A DNA stretch of 64,000 nt, taken from assembly GCA_947487895.1 (NCBI GenBank), contig CANKYF010000008.1, positions 116,986 through 180,985 of the forward strand, written 5' to 3'. Shown here piece by piece: positions 19,401 to 26,170 of this stretch (the first letter of the stretch is position 1; the number at the start of each line of letters is the position of its first letter). The notes under the pieces were generated by a model that was given only the letters and a program-made list of their open reading frames with translations, made no database searches and was not told the DNA's origin. A program made the translations under genes and the position numbers. The DNA comes from an uncultured Flavobacteriaceae bacterium. GTDB taxonomy: Bacteria; Bacteroidota; Bacteroidia; Flavobacteriales; Flavobacteriaceae.

Positions 19401-20655
19401 TTTTCCTGTTATCTCTCTCTATTTCTGTTATAGCGAAAGGTTTTAAGGTACGAGTAAAGTTTTTGTAACCTGTATATAAATTATTTGTTGGATTTTTGAG
19501 TAACATATTTAAACCGCCACCTTCAGTTCCCACCCATAGTGTACCATTGCTATCTTCAAACATAGCTCTAATTTTATCATAACTTAGGCTTTCTGGGTCT
19601 AGTGTTTTTTTAATATGATTAAATTGTTTTCTATTAGGGTCGAATTTATTGATACCACCACCATTTGTGCCTACCCAAATGATACCCGTTTTATCCTTGT
19701 ATAAGGATTTAATAATATTCTTGCTTATGCTATAAGGATTTCTTGGGTTGTAGGTGTAAATTTTGGTTAATTCAGGAAGTTTGTTTTGATGAGTGTTACT
19801 AAAGTGATATAATCCTTTGTTAGTACCTCCCCATACATGATTTCCATCTGCCAATAAACAATTAAAGAAGCCACCTCTAATGTAGCGAGTTTTGTTTGTA
19901 GGATGATGTAAATCTAAAACATAAAGGCCATAGGTAGTTCCCATTATTAGTCTACCAAAATTATCTTCAACAATACTTTTTATAGAAGCATTTGGAGGTA
20001 AGCCTAAATCTTGATTAACATGTTTAATATCAAAACTATTATTGTGATCAATGAAAACTTTATATAAACCACTAATACAACCTAACCAGATTTGTCCTTT
20101 GCTATCTTCAAAAATCACAGATACATCTGCTATTGAGATATTTTTAAAATGCGTAGAAGAAATAGGCTTACTTAAATCAAGTAAATTTAATCCGCTGGGG
20201 GTACCAATCCATAAGCGGTTTTTCTTATCTCTGAAAATTTTAGTGACATGATTGTTATTGATACTTTTAGGGTCTTTTTCATCATGTGTAAAGTGATAAA
20301 ATTTATCTAAAGATTTATCAAAAAAATTAAGCCCATTTCCAGTGGTTCCTATCCAAAGATTATCATTACTGTCACTAGTAATAGTATAAGTTAAATTGCT
20401 ATTTATGCTGTTGGCGTTGTTTCTATCTGGATTATAAATGGTAAACCCATAGCCATCATATTTGTTCAAGCCATCATGGGTGGCAAACCACATAAAGCCT
20501 TCTTTATCTTGGAAAATACTGTTTACATCATTTTGAGATAAACCATCATTAGTAGAAATATGATCAAAATATATGGAATTTTGACTAAAGCATTTAGACC
20601 AACTAAAGAATATGAGAGAAGCAATTAATAATGCTTTTGAGTAATTTTTAGACAT
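16462..20655 (-). CDS. Hybrid two-component system sensor/regulator (HTCS)
   Basis: A single 1397-residue protein that senses a released oligosaccharide in the periplasm and switches on the locus. Order: signal peptide (1-24); about 14 two-component propeller repeats of the type W-I-G-T-x-G-G-L-N (30-690) forming two seven-bladed propellers; Y_Y_Y domain (about 725-795); one membrane segment (about 806-828); HisKA with phospho-acceptor H869 in I-S-H-E-F-R-T-P-L; HATPase with the N, DSGIGI and GVGIGLS boxes (about 975-1090); receiver domain with D1186 in I-L-T-D-I-V-M-P-E-M-D-G; and a C-terminal AraC-type HTH (about 1290-1385). All parts look intact. Such regulators lie beside the genes they control and bind glycan breakdown products. 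Targets here are probably the divergent and neighbouring hydrolase units. Confidence 0.96.
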   Translation of the reverse strand: MSKNYSKALLIASLIFFSWSKCFSQNSIYFDHISTNDGLSQNDVNSIFQDKEGFMWFATHDGLNKYDGYGFTIYNPDRNNANSINSNLTYTITSDSNDNLWIGTTGNGLNFFDKSLDKFYHFTHDEKDPKSINNNHVTKIFRDKKNRLWIGTPSGLNLLDLSKPISSTHFKNISIADVSVIFEDSKGQIWLGCISGLYKVFIDHNNSFDIKHVNQDLGLPPNASIKSIVEDNFGRLIMGTTYGLYVLDLHHPTNKTRYIRGGFFNCLLADGNHVWGGTNKGLYHFSNTHQNKLPELTKIYTYNPRNPYSISKNIIKSLYKDKTGIIWVGTNGGGINKFDPNRKQFNHIKKTLDPESLSYDKIRAMFEDSNGTLWVGTEGGGLNMLLKNPTNNLYTGYKNFTRTLKPFAITEIERDNRKILLIGAEDFPSLYQLDITEPAKVKNIDIQSGFNVKHSVFSIMEDRYKNIWIGTYRGGIHRWAYYKNSKSYKKDILKNNVNDPYSISNDIIRNIFEDSKGNIWFATGNGLSKLKPEEALKKDPKFEIYKNIQGDHNSLSHNYILSIYESKSGDLWFGTFGGGLNKYIPGKPSEASKFKVYSVSDGLPSNVIKGILEDNEGNLWLSTNQGLSKFNPKLEAFKNYDVNDGLQSNEFQELACVKRSNGEMLFGGVNGFNAFFPESITDNSFEANTILTNFSISNKEVGIGEKINGRVLLEKSINNTEKLHLKYHENSFSVEFAALHFAAPGKNKFAYMLEGFDSDWIYTKANKRFATYTNLEHGDYTLKVKASNNDGIWDSAPSKLKICVSPPFWQTNFAYFLYSALIIGLLLMYRRFTIIKTTKKHQLELEHVEKEKNDELNKVKLEFFTNISHEFRTPLTLIKGPLKYLQKHSHEIDNKAAQEQYGLMQKNTEYLLRLVNQLLDFRKVNQGKMRLVMRKSDIVMFVKEITEPFQFLAKKQEIDFKVEAHEASIDSWFDHEALEKIMSNLLSNAFKFTPQKGKVSIHIFKDESKNVVIKVIDSGIGIDEEKIKNIFVRFYTDNKHRKKAKQKGVGIGLSFTKSLVDLHQGTIDIESIPDVETIFTVKLPIERKVYENIPEITCKEKEDVDFYLRSSEAETAAISINDELIDQNLAPNKSNLPILLVVDDNADIRAFIKQALSKNYTVYEADNGQMGLEYANKFMPSVILTDIVMPEMDGYDLCKNIKTKKETSHIPVIMLTAKLSQESEVEGRKIGADGYIRKPFDIELLELRISNIIKHRSDLRKRFNREITLQPKEVTVTSMDEMFLQKAIGIVEDNMMNTDFNVEMLVKEMGYSRSNLYSKFKEITGLSSSEFIRNIKLKRAVQLFEQSDYSVKEIMYMTGFNTASYFAKCFKKQFGVIPSEYVSKNQEKTETTQKAAK

Positions 20656-20773
20656 GATATAAAAATAAGAGAATATCTATTGAGTCCAAAAATAATTAAC
20701 ACCAATGATTACCAAATTTAGGCACTAAATGTGTTTTAGAAATGTATTAAATAGATTTTTTAAAGGAAAATGC

Positions 20774-21538
20774 TTACTTTTTTTCGAATAAATGTTTAAA
20801 AAAGTTCTTCTTTGGCTGCTTAGATTTATTAATTGAGTCTATTTTCTTTTGTCGTTGTTTACTTATTTTTTCTTGAGCTTTATGAATAGAATCATTACGC
20901 TTTTTAATTATACGCTCTTTTTTAAGCTTCACCCTTTTTAAGGAATCATTATAACGTTTTGTAATGCGCTCTTGTTTAATTTGTATTTTCTCTAAAGAAT
21001 CTCTTTTTCTTACTGTTCGTTCTATTAAATTAAGTGGTTTTTCTTTATAAGGCGTATTGTCTTTATAATAGAGTGTGTCTTTATTCTCAAAATCAATCCA
21101 TTTACCAGCTCTTTTATTATTTCTATAATGACCTTTTAAAACAGGGTTTCCAAGAGAATCAAAAGATGTAAATCCCCATTCTTTAAAACCATTATCCCAG
21201 TATTCTTTAGTTTTTAATTGTCCGTTTTTATACCAGGTTTTCCAAGCACCATGTTTTAAACCTTGCGAAAACTCACCTTGTTCAGCGAGCCTATTATCTT
21301 TAAAGAATTTTGAATAATTACCATGTAATAAAAAGCCCCCAGAGCTAGAAACAGATCTATGAACTTTACCAGATCTAAACCAGTAATACATCTTTTTATT
21401 GTTATAGTTTTTAAGCGCTTTAGAGGTAACAAAACACTCAATATCATATTCTTTGTCTCTAATAACACGTTTTTGAACATCTGTAGTAAATGCAAAACAA
21501 AATAAGGTAATTATTAAAATGACTAAAACCTGTTTCAT
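20774..21538 (-). CDS. Secreted MORN/YwqK-like repeat protein with charged coiled-coil tail
   Basis: A 254-residue protein with an N-terminal signal peptide (VILIITLFCFAFT). Residues about 70-165 hold repeated G-x-W-x-x-x-Y-x-N-G-x-L-K/R-x-x-x-x-Y-x-x-G units (for example HGAWKTWYKNGQLKTKEYWDNG), the pattern of MORN-variant repeats. Residues about 175-254 are almost entirely Lys, Arg, Glu, Ile, Asp and Ser, strongly helical and highly basic. Function unknown. It lies upstream of the HTCS on the same strand with a 118-bp gap and may not belong to the polysaccharide locus. Confidence 0.75.
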   Translation of the reverse strand: MKQVLVILIITLFCFAFTTDVQKRVIRDKEYDIECFVTSKALKNYNNKKMYYWFRSGKVHRSVSSSGGFLLHGNYSKFFKDNRLAEQGEFSQGLKHGAWKTWYKNGQLKTKEYWDNGFKEWGFTSFDSLGNPVLKGHYRNNKRAGKWIDFENKDTLYYKDNTPYKEKPLNLIERTVRKRDSLEKIQIKQERITKRYNDSLKRVKLKKERIIKKRNDSIHKAQEKISKQRQKKIDSINKSKQPKKNFFKHLFEKK

Positions 21539-21697
21539 GAGAGGAATAATTAATGCATAAAAATGCTATTTTTTATTTAAAAAAAGTGAGGGTTTGTCCT
21601 TATTTTTATTAGGGGATTTTAGTTGTTAGATCTCACCACTAATAAAAAAAATAATGTAGTTTTATTCACTATAAATACAAAGTTCATTAAACAATTT

Positions 21698-22732
21698 ATG
21701 AAAAATACAACTCCTCTTTTACCTTTATTTAAGCAGTACATTAGAGATAGCGAAACGGGTAAACGTTTAAAAAAGAATGGTGAAAAAATTAATAAAGATA
21801 CAGTTGGTACGTATGGTTATGTGTATAGAAATTTAGAACGTTTTTGTGAAAACACAGGATTTGAATTTCGTATTTGTGATTTCTCTAAACTAAACAAAAG
21901 AGAACGTATATCTGAAAAAAATTATTGGAAAAAGTTTTATAAAAAGTTCACTGAGTATTTATATAAAAATGGATGTTTTGACAATTATGTAGGTAACAAT
22001 ATTAAAATTATAAGAAGTTTTTTTAACTATTTAAAATTTGATAAAGACCTTTCTACGGGTGATTATCATCAGCTATTTTATGTGCGAAAAGAAGAAGTTG
22101 ATATTTTAGTGTTATCTCCAGAACAACTTAAGTTTTTAATACATGATGAAGTGTTTCATAAAAGTTTAACACCAGCTTTAAGACGTACTAAAGATATTTT
22201 TGTGTTTGGTTGTACTACGGGATTACGCTTTTCTGATATTTTTAGATTGACTAACAAAAACTTTGAAAAACAACATGATGATTGGTATCTAAAAATAAAA
22301 TCTCAAAAAACCAAAACGTATAGTTTTATAAAACTGCCTCAATATGCAGTGGCCATTTATAAAAAGCATAAAATGCCATCTGCAAGAACTCCTGTTTTTA
22401 AGAATACAAGTTTGTTTATTTTTAACAGAAGTTTAAAGAAAATAGGAGAGAAGGCAGGGTTTACAAGCCCCATTGAAATGAAACGAGAACGTCAGGGCGT
22501 TTCTAAAACTACTCATAAAAAACAATTGCGTTTTTGTGATAAAATGAGCTCACATATGATGCGTAGAACTGCCATAACTACGTTACTAATTCTTGGTATG
22601 CCAGAACATTTAGTACGCAAAGTTAGCGGGCATAGCTATGGTAGTAATTCTTTTAACCGTTATGTGCATTATGCCCAAACGTATATTGATAAAGAAATTG
22701 ATAAGGTGTATGATAAGTTGGAGGCTTATTAG
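21698..22732 (+). CDS. Tyrosine recombinase/integrase, full-length copy
   Basis: A 344-residue phage-integrase-family recombinase from the ATG at 21698; an in-frame TTG at 21623 would add 25 residues that do not look like the family, so I reject it. The N-terminal SAM-like core-binding region includes FCENTGFEFRICDFS and FKKFTEYLYKNG. The catalytic domain shows R in T-T-G-L-R-F-S-D-I, the Lys beta-hairpin (KSQKTKTYSF), HMMRR (His and Arg), the second His in SGHSYG, and the nucleophile Tyr in the FNRYVHYAQTY region. All catalytic residues are present, so it may be active. A second, N-terminally truncated copy lies 2.6 kb downstream. Confidence 0.9.
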   Translation: MKNTTPLLPLFKQYIRDSETGKRLKKNGEKINKDTVGTYGYVYRNLERFCENTGFEFRICDFSKLNKRERISEKNYWKKFYKKFTEYLYKNGCFDNYVGNNIKIIRSFFNYLKFDKDLSTGDYHQLFYVRKEEVDILVLSPEQLKFLIHDEVFHKSLTPALRRTKDIFVFGCTTGLRFSDIFRLTNKNFEKQHDDWYLKIKSQKTKTYSFIKLPQYAVAIYKKHKMPSARTPVFKNTSLFIFNRSLKKIGEKAGFTSPIEMKRERQGVSKTTHKKQLRFCDKMSSHMMRRTAITTLLILGMPEHLVRKVSGHSYGSNSFNRYVHYAQTYIDKEIDKVYDKLEAY

Positions 22733-22764
22733 AAAAGGCTTTTGTTGTTAGGTTGCGTTGCTAT

Positions 22765-22806
22765 GCGAAGTTTTCTTGTGCTGAGCCTGTTGAAGTAAAA
22801 CTTCGC
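22765..22806. repeat. REP-like hairpin downstream of integrase
   Basis: GCGAAGTTTT pairs perfectly with AAAACTTCGC across a 22-base loop that contains GTGCTGAGCCTGTTGAAG, a sequence type common among REP-like elements. It lies just after the integrase stop, and might also serve as a terminator. A smaller hairpin (CTACA/TGTAG) follows at about 22834-22854. Confidence 0.6.
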
Positions 22807-22868
22807 TTCAATACAAATCGTAAAAAGAAAAGCTACACTTTTAAATGTAGTTTCTATTATTTATTACT

Positions 22869-23189
22869 TTATTTATTTTTATTAGGATTTTGCCTGGTAT
22901 CAAAAACTCTAACAACATAAATTGAAGAATTACCTATACGATAAGTAATTTTGCAATGGTTATTAATTAGCTTTCTGTATTCGTGTTTTAGATGTTGAAA
23001 AGTTTCATCTATTTGACCATACTGAGTGACATCTAAGGAAGTACTCTCTAATATCTCAGTGCTCTTTCTTAAATTTGTGGATATTTCTAAAGCCTTAGAT
23101 TTACCATATAGTTTTAAATTAAATTTAGTAACTTTTTCTAAGTCTTTTGTTGCTCTATGAGTCCATACTACAGGCTTTATTCCACCCAA
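22869..23189 (-). CDS. ParE/RelE-family toxin-like protein
   Basis: A 106-residue basic protein with the fold markers of the ParE/RelE family: WTHRATKDLEKV near the start, Y-G-K-S-K-A-L-E-I after, HEYRKLINNHCKITYRIGNSSIYVVRVFDTRQNP at the end, with the R-x-I-Y-V-V-x-V-F-D-T-R-x-x-P ending typical of ParE-type toxins. Targets would be gyrase (ParE) or ribosome-bound mRNA (RelE). The only start is a TTG at 23189, overlapping the antitoxin 3' end by 13 bp, so translation is probably coupled to the antitoxin. Located between the two integrase copies, as is common for such modules on mobile segments. Confidence 0.85.
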   Translation of the reverse strand: MGGIKPVVWTHRATKDLEKVTKFNLKLYGKSKALEISTNLRKSTEILESTSLDVTQYGQIDETFQHLKHEYRKLINNHCKITYRIGNSSIYVVRVFDTRQNPNKNK

Positions 23190-23386
23190 CCTTCTATCAT
23201 TTTTTGGATCTCTAACTGACTATATAATTTCCCTGAAGCAATATCTTCTTCGCCTTCAGCAATCATCTTATCCATTTGACGTTGCCGTTTATAAGATTTG
23301 ATTAACGCATATAACTTTATTAAAGAACTTTCTTCTTCATTCTTAATAATTTCAAGCATCTCTTGTCTTATTTCTAAAGTACTCAT
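23177..23386 (-). CDS. Antitoxin of the ParE/RelE-like pair
   Basis: A 69-residue acidic helical protein (STLEIRQEMLEIIKNEEESSLIKLYALIKSY..., ending QLEIQKMIEGWVE). Size, first position, overlap with the toxin gene and the MIAEGEEDIASGKLYS linker are typical of the short antitoxins that pair with bacteroidotal ParE/RelE toxins. The N-terminal part probably dimerises and may bind its own promoter; the C-terminal part should wrap the toxin. No classic ribbon-helix-helix signature can be assigned with certainty. Confidence 0.82.
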   Translation of the reverse strand: MSTLEIRQEMLEIIKNEEESSLIKLYALIKSYKRQRQMDKMIAEGEEDIASGKLYSQLEIQKMIEGWVE

Positions 23387-23398
23387 ATAACAATATAT

Positions 23399-23413
23399 TA
23401 TATAACAAATATA
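23399..23413 (-). promoter_or_regulatory. Candidate -7 promoter element of the toxin-antitoxin unit
   Basis: On the minus strand the sequence TATATTTG (complement of 23406-23413) matches the Bacteroidota -7 consensus TAnnTTTG exactly and lies about 20 bp upstream of the antitoxin ATG. A well-spaced -33 TTG is not obvious. The rest of the gap up to 23565 is AT-rich and empty apart from a REP-like scrap near 23512-23527. Confidence 0.4.
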
Positions 23414-23565
23414 ACAAAAATTGCTCCAAAGTATGATTTGGTATTTTATTGAGTAAAATTTTTCTCATATTTAAATTGATGAATTATATTTTTAACAAAT
23501 CTATTTTTTCGCCGCTAGTAGCTGGGGGTTTTGAATTGCCCAAGTAGTAGTTTAAATTTATTACC

Positions 23566-23620
23566 CATGGCTACCGCTAAGCTATGCTTAGTGGCGGTCA
23601 ACCTAGAAAATCAAAACTAA
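23566..23620. repeat. Left-end REP palindrome of transposase unit 1
   Basis: CATGGCTACCGCTAAGC, a three-base loop, then GCTTAGTGGCGGTCA form a strong hairpin, followed by a conserved tail (AGAAAATCAAAACTAAATTT). The same block with two or so changes occurs at 25375-25430 in the same position relative to the second transposase copy. It is therefore part of the mobile unit. Confidence 0.8.
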
Positions 23621-23634
23621 ATTTTACTCTTCTA

Positions 23635-24192
23635 TTATTGAAAAAATCCAACGTCATCAATTTCTAAAACAGTATTGTCGTCTTGAAAGTTTCTAGCACT
23701 AGAGTATTTCCAATCTATAGTATTAGTTACAAAACCACTTTCTACTGGGTTGTTATGGATGTAATCTATTTTTTGTTTGATGACTTTTTCGCTCCATAAC
23801 TCTATTGGTTTGTTATGATGTTGCCAGAATTGGTATTTAGAAACATTGTTCTGTTTTTTTGCTGCATGTTCAAACATCCATAATAGCCACTCTTTTCTGC
23901 TTTCTTGCGGATTATTTTCTATAGTTTCAATAATTTTTTTAGCAGTATACTTCTTAAAATCTCTTAGTAATTCCATTGGTTTTTCATTGCTAGATCTATA
24001 TATAAAATGCATATGACTTGGCATAAAACAATAACAGTATAACTCCATTCCTTTTTCTGCTCTGCAATAATTTATACTATCTACAAGTATATTAAAATAA
24101 ATTTGCCTTGTAAAAACATCAATCCAATTTATGGTAGCAAAACTCACAAAATACAAACCTTGTTTGTTATGAAACTTATATTTTCTACTCAT
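23635..24192 (-). CDS. REP-associated tyrosine transposase (RAYT, Y1 HUH), intact
   Basis: A 185-residue single-strand DNA transposase of the Y1_Tnp/IS200-like family. The ATG at 24192 begins MSRKYKFHNKQGLYFVSF, the usual start; an ATG five codons upstream adds nothing known. The metal-binding HUH motif is H-M-H in FMPSHMHFI (near residue 70), the nucleophile is the Tyr of KKYTAKKI (near 90), and the C-terminal WSEKVIKQKIDYIHNNPVESGFV...WKYSSARNF block is the family signature. RAYTs recognise and process REP hairpins; hairpins flank this gene at 23566 and 24337, supporting a functional unit. Confidence 0.92.
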   Translation of the reverse strand: MSRKYKFHNKQGLYFVSFATINWIDVFTRQIYFNILVDSINYCRAEKGMELYCYCFMPSHMHFIYRSSNEKPMELLRDFKKYTAKKIIETIENNPQESRKEWLLWMFEHAAKKQNNVSKYQFWQHHNKPIELWSEKVIKQKIDYIHNNPVESGFVTNTIDWKYSSARNFQDDNTVLEIDDVGFFQ

Positions 24193-24248
24193 TCTTCTAA
24201 AATACAAAAAGCCATGATTAATATCATAGCTTTTTAACCTATCTAGTT

Positions 24249-24332
24249 GCTAGCGCTCGTTTGTAACGAGTGCAAAACAAACTTTACTTCCTACTCTTAT
24301 CTTTAAAGCACCCGACACAGTCGAGCGCTAGC
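24249..24332. repeat. 84-bp palindromic dispersed repeat
   Basis: Eleven-base ends GCTAGCGCTCG and CGAGCGCTAGC are inverted repeats of each other. Inside lie a small hairpin (CTCGTT-TGT-AACGAG) and a conserved core. Bases 24260-24329 recur in reverse complement at 63931-64000 with one mismatch in 70 by my reading. The element sits directly upstream of the intact RAYT gene. Confidence 0.85.
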
Positions 24333-24336
24333 GGGG

Positions 24337-24387
24337 GACGCTACTAAGCACAGCTTAGCAGTAGCAGCACGTGGTAACCCAGCGGGG
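24337..24387. repeat. Right-end REP of transposase unit 1, fused to truncated integrase
   Basis: GACGCTACTAAGCACAGCTTAG (with an internal AAGC/GCTT hairpin) is followed by a 29-base block CAGTAGCAGCACGTGG...GCGGGG. The same sequence recurs at 26089-26170, where the 30-base block is doubled. The last G bases run straight into integrase homology at 24387, so the repeat end is the breakpoint that removed the integrase N-terminus. Confidence 0.85.
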
Positions 24388-25337
24388 AAAAAATTAATAA
24401 AGATACAGTTGGTACTTATGGTTACGTGTATAGAAATTTAGAACGTTTTTGTGAAAATACAGGGTTTGAGTTTCGTATTTGTGATTTCTCTAAACTAAAC
24501 AAAAGAGAACGTATTTCTGAAAAAAATTATTGGAAAAAGTTTTATAAAAAGTTTACAGAGTATTTATATAAAAATGGATGTTTTGACAATTATGTAGGTA
24601 ACAATATTAAAATTATAAGAAGTTTTTTTAACTACTTAAAATTTGATAAAGACTTATCTACGGGTGATTATCATCAACTATTTTATGTACGAAAAGAAGA
24701 GGTTGATATTTTAGTGTTATCTCCAGAACAACTTAAGTTTTTAATACATGACGATGTGTTTCATAAAAGTTTAACACCAGCTTTAAGACGTACTAAAGAC
24801 ATTTTTGTGTTTGGTTGTACTACTGGATTACGCTTTTCTGATATTTTTAGATTGACTAACAAAAACTTTGAAAAACAACATGATGATTGGTATCTAAAAA
24901 TAAAATCTCAAAAAACCAAAACGTATAGTTTTATAAAACTGCCTCAATATGCAGTGGCCATTTATAAAAAGCATAAAATGCCATCTGCAAGAACTCCTGT
25001 TTTTAAGAATACAAGTTTGTTTATTTTTAACAGAAGTTTAAAGAAAATAGGAGAGAAGGCAGGGTTTACAAGCCCCATTGAAATGAAGCGAGAACGCCAG
25101 GGCGTTTCTAAAACTACTCATAAAAAACAACTTCGTTTTTGCGATAAAATGAGTTCACATATGATGCGTAGAACTGCTATAACTACGTTACTAATTCTTG
25201 GTATGCCAGAACATTTAGTACGTAAGGTAAGTGGGCATAGTTATGGTAGTAACTCTTTTAACCGTTATGTGCATTATGCCCAAACGTATATTGATAAAGA
25301 AATTGATAAGGTGTATGATAAGTTGGAGATGTATTAA
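24387..25337 (+). pseudogene. Tyrosine recombinase, N-terminally truncated duplicate
   Basis: Homology to the intact integrase at 21698 starts abruptly at the codons for GEKINKDTV and continues to the stop. The first 28 or so residues are replaced by the REP end, and an in-frame TAA lies at 24375-24377. A GTG at 24426 could start a 303-residue product lacking part of the arm/core-binding domain, but keeping all catalytic residues (R in TTGLRFSD, HMMRR, SGHSYG, Tyr). At protein level only about two residues differ from the full copy (E/D and A/M near the end). A product that retains catalysis but has an altered N-terminus is possible, so 'pseudogene' is a judgement. Confidence 0.85.
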
Positions 25338-25374
25338 TATGAACCTATAATATTTCATTTAAATCTTTTCTCCT

Positions 25375-25430
25375 CATGGCTACCGCTAAGCTGTGCTTAG
25401 TGGCGGTCAACTTAGAAAATCAAAACTAAA
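25375..25430. repeat. Left-end REP palindrome of transposase unit 2
   Basis: Second copy of the ACCGCTAAGC/GCTTAGTGGCGGT hairpin and its conserved AT-rich tail, lying just after the truncated integrase stop and just before the 3' end of the broken transposase. Confidence 0.8.
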
Positions 25431-25443
25431 TTTCACTTTGCTA

Positions 25444-26025
25444 TTATTGAAAAAATCCAACATCATCAATTTCTAAAACAGTATGGTCCCCTTGAAAGTT
25501 TCTGGCACTAGAATACTTCCAATCTATAGCATTAGTAACAAAACCAGATACTACAGGATTGTTATGAATATAATCTATTTTCTGTTTGATGACTTTTTCG
25601 CTCCATAGTTCAATTGGTTTATTGTGGTGCTGCCAGAATTGATATTTAGAACCATTACTTTTCTTTTTAGCAGCTCGCTCAAAAAACCATAGTAAATATT
25701 CTTTTCTACTTTCTTGCGGATTGTTTTCTATGGCTTCTATTACTTTCTTTGCAGTATAACTTTTAAAATCTCTTAATAAACCAGACGGATCTTCTGTACT
25801 TGATCTAAATATTAAATGTACCCTTCGACTCCGCTCAGGACAGGTATGACTTGCCATAAAACAATACGCATATAGCTACATGCCTTTTTCTCTCCTACAA
25901 TGGTTTATACTTTCTGTAAGTACATTAAAATAAATTTGCCTTGTAAATACATCTAACCAGTTTATAATAGCAAAAGAGACAAAATATAAACCAGATTTAT
26001 TATGGAACTTATAGTTTCTGCTCAT
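25444..26025 (-). pseudogene. REP-associated tyrosine transposase, broken copy
   Basis: Second RAYT copy, alignable over its full length with the gene at 23635. From the ATG at 26025 the frame reads MSRNYKFHNKSGLYF and stays open until a TAG replaces the Glu codon of GMELY (about 25874-25876). The same frame resumes but the HUH motif is split: SHMHFI has become S-H-T-C-P-E-R-S-R-R-V-H-L-I-F through an in-frame 24-bp insertion. The 3' part, including the Tyr of KSYTAKKV and the WSEKVIKQKIDYIHNNP block, is intact. With 194 codons it is exactly eight codons longer than the intact copy. It cannot be active. Confidence 0.93.
25820..25844. repeat. 24-bp REP-like insertion inside the transposase HUH motif
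   Basis: On the minus strand the insertion reads CCTGTCCTGAGC then GGAGTCGAAGGG. Its two arms are partly complementary (CCTGTCCTGAG against CTCCGACTTCC-like pairing is imperfect; CCTTCGACTCCGCTCAGG folds back). It is the CCTGAGC-x-x-x-GTCGAAGG type of short dispersed repeat, and it lies between the two histidine codons of the motif. Confidence 0.8.
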
Positions 26026-26088
26026 TGCTCTAAAATACAAAAAGCTCTTACAGAAATGCAAAAGCTTTTATATTGTTTTCTTACTCTT

Positions 26089-26170
26089 GACGCTACTAAG
26101 CACAGCTTAGCAGTAGCAGCACGTGGTAACCCAGCGGGGGCAGTAGCAGCACGTGGTAACTCAGCGGGGG
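26089..26170. repeat. Right-end REP of unit 2 with 30-bp tandem duplication
   Basis: GACGCTACTAAGCACAGCTTAG is followed by two adjacent 30-base units (26111-26140 and 26141-26170) that begin CAGTAGCAGCACGTGG and end GCGGGGG, with one base difference. Unit 1 near 24359 has only a single copy. The second unit overlaps the 3' end of the next minus-strand gene and supplies its stop codon. Confidence 0.9.

Noticed and set aside
21623..21697. TTG-started N-terminal extension of the integrase
   Set aside because: The 25 added residues do not resemble integrase N-termini, while the ATG at 21698 gives the family's usual start.
22733..26170. CRISPR array
   Set aside because: Repeats here are palindromic, few, unevenly spaced and tied to transposase genes; no regular spacer pattern.
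23566..26170. Classical insertion sequence with terminal inverted repeats and target duplication
   Set aside because: The transposases are HUH/Y1 RAYTs flanked by hairpins; left and right ends differ from each other and no target-site duplication is visible.
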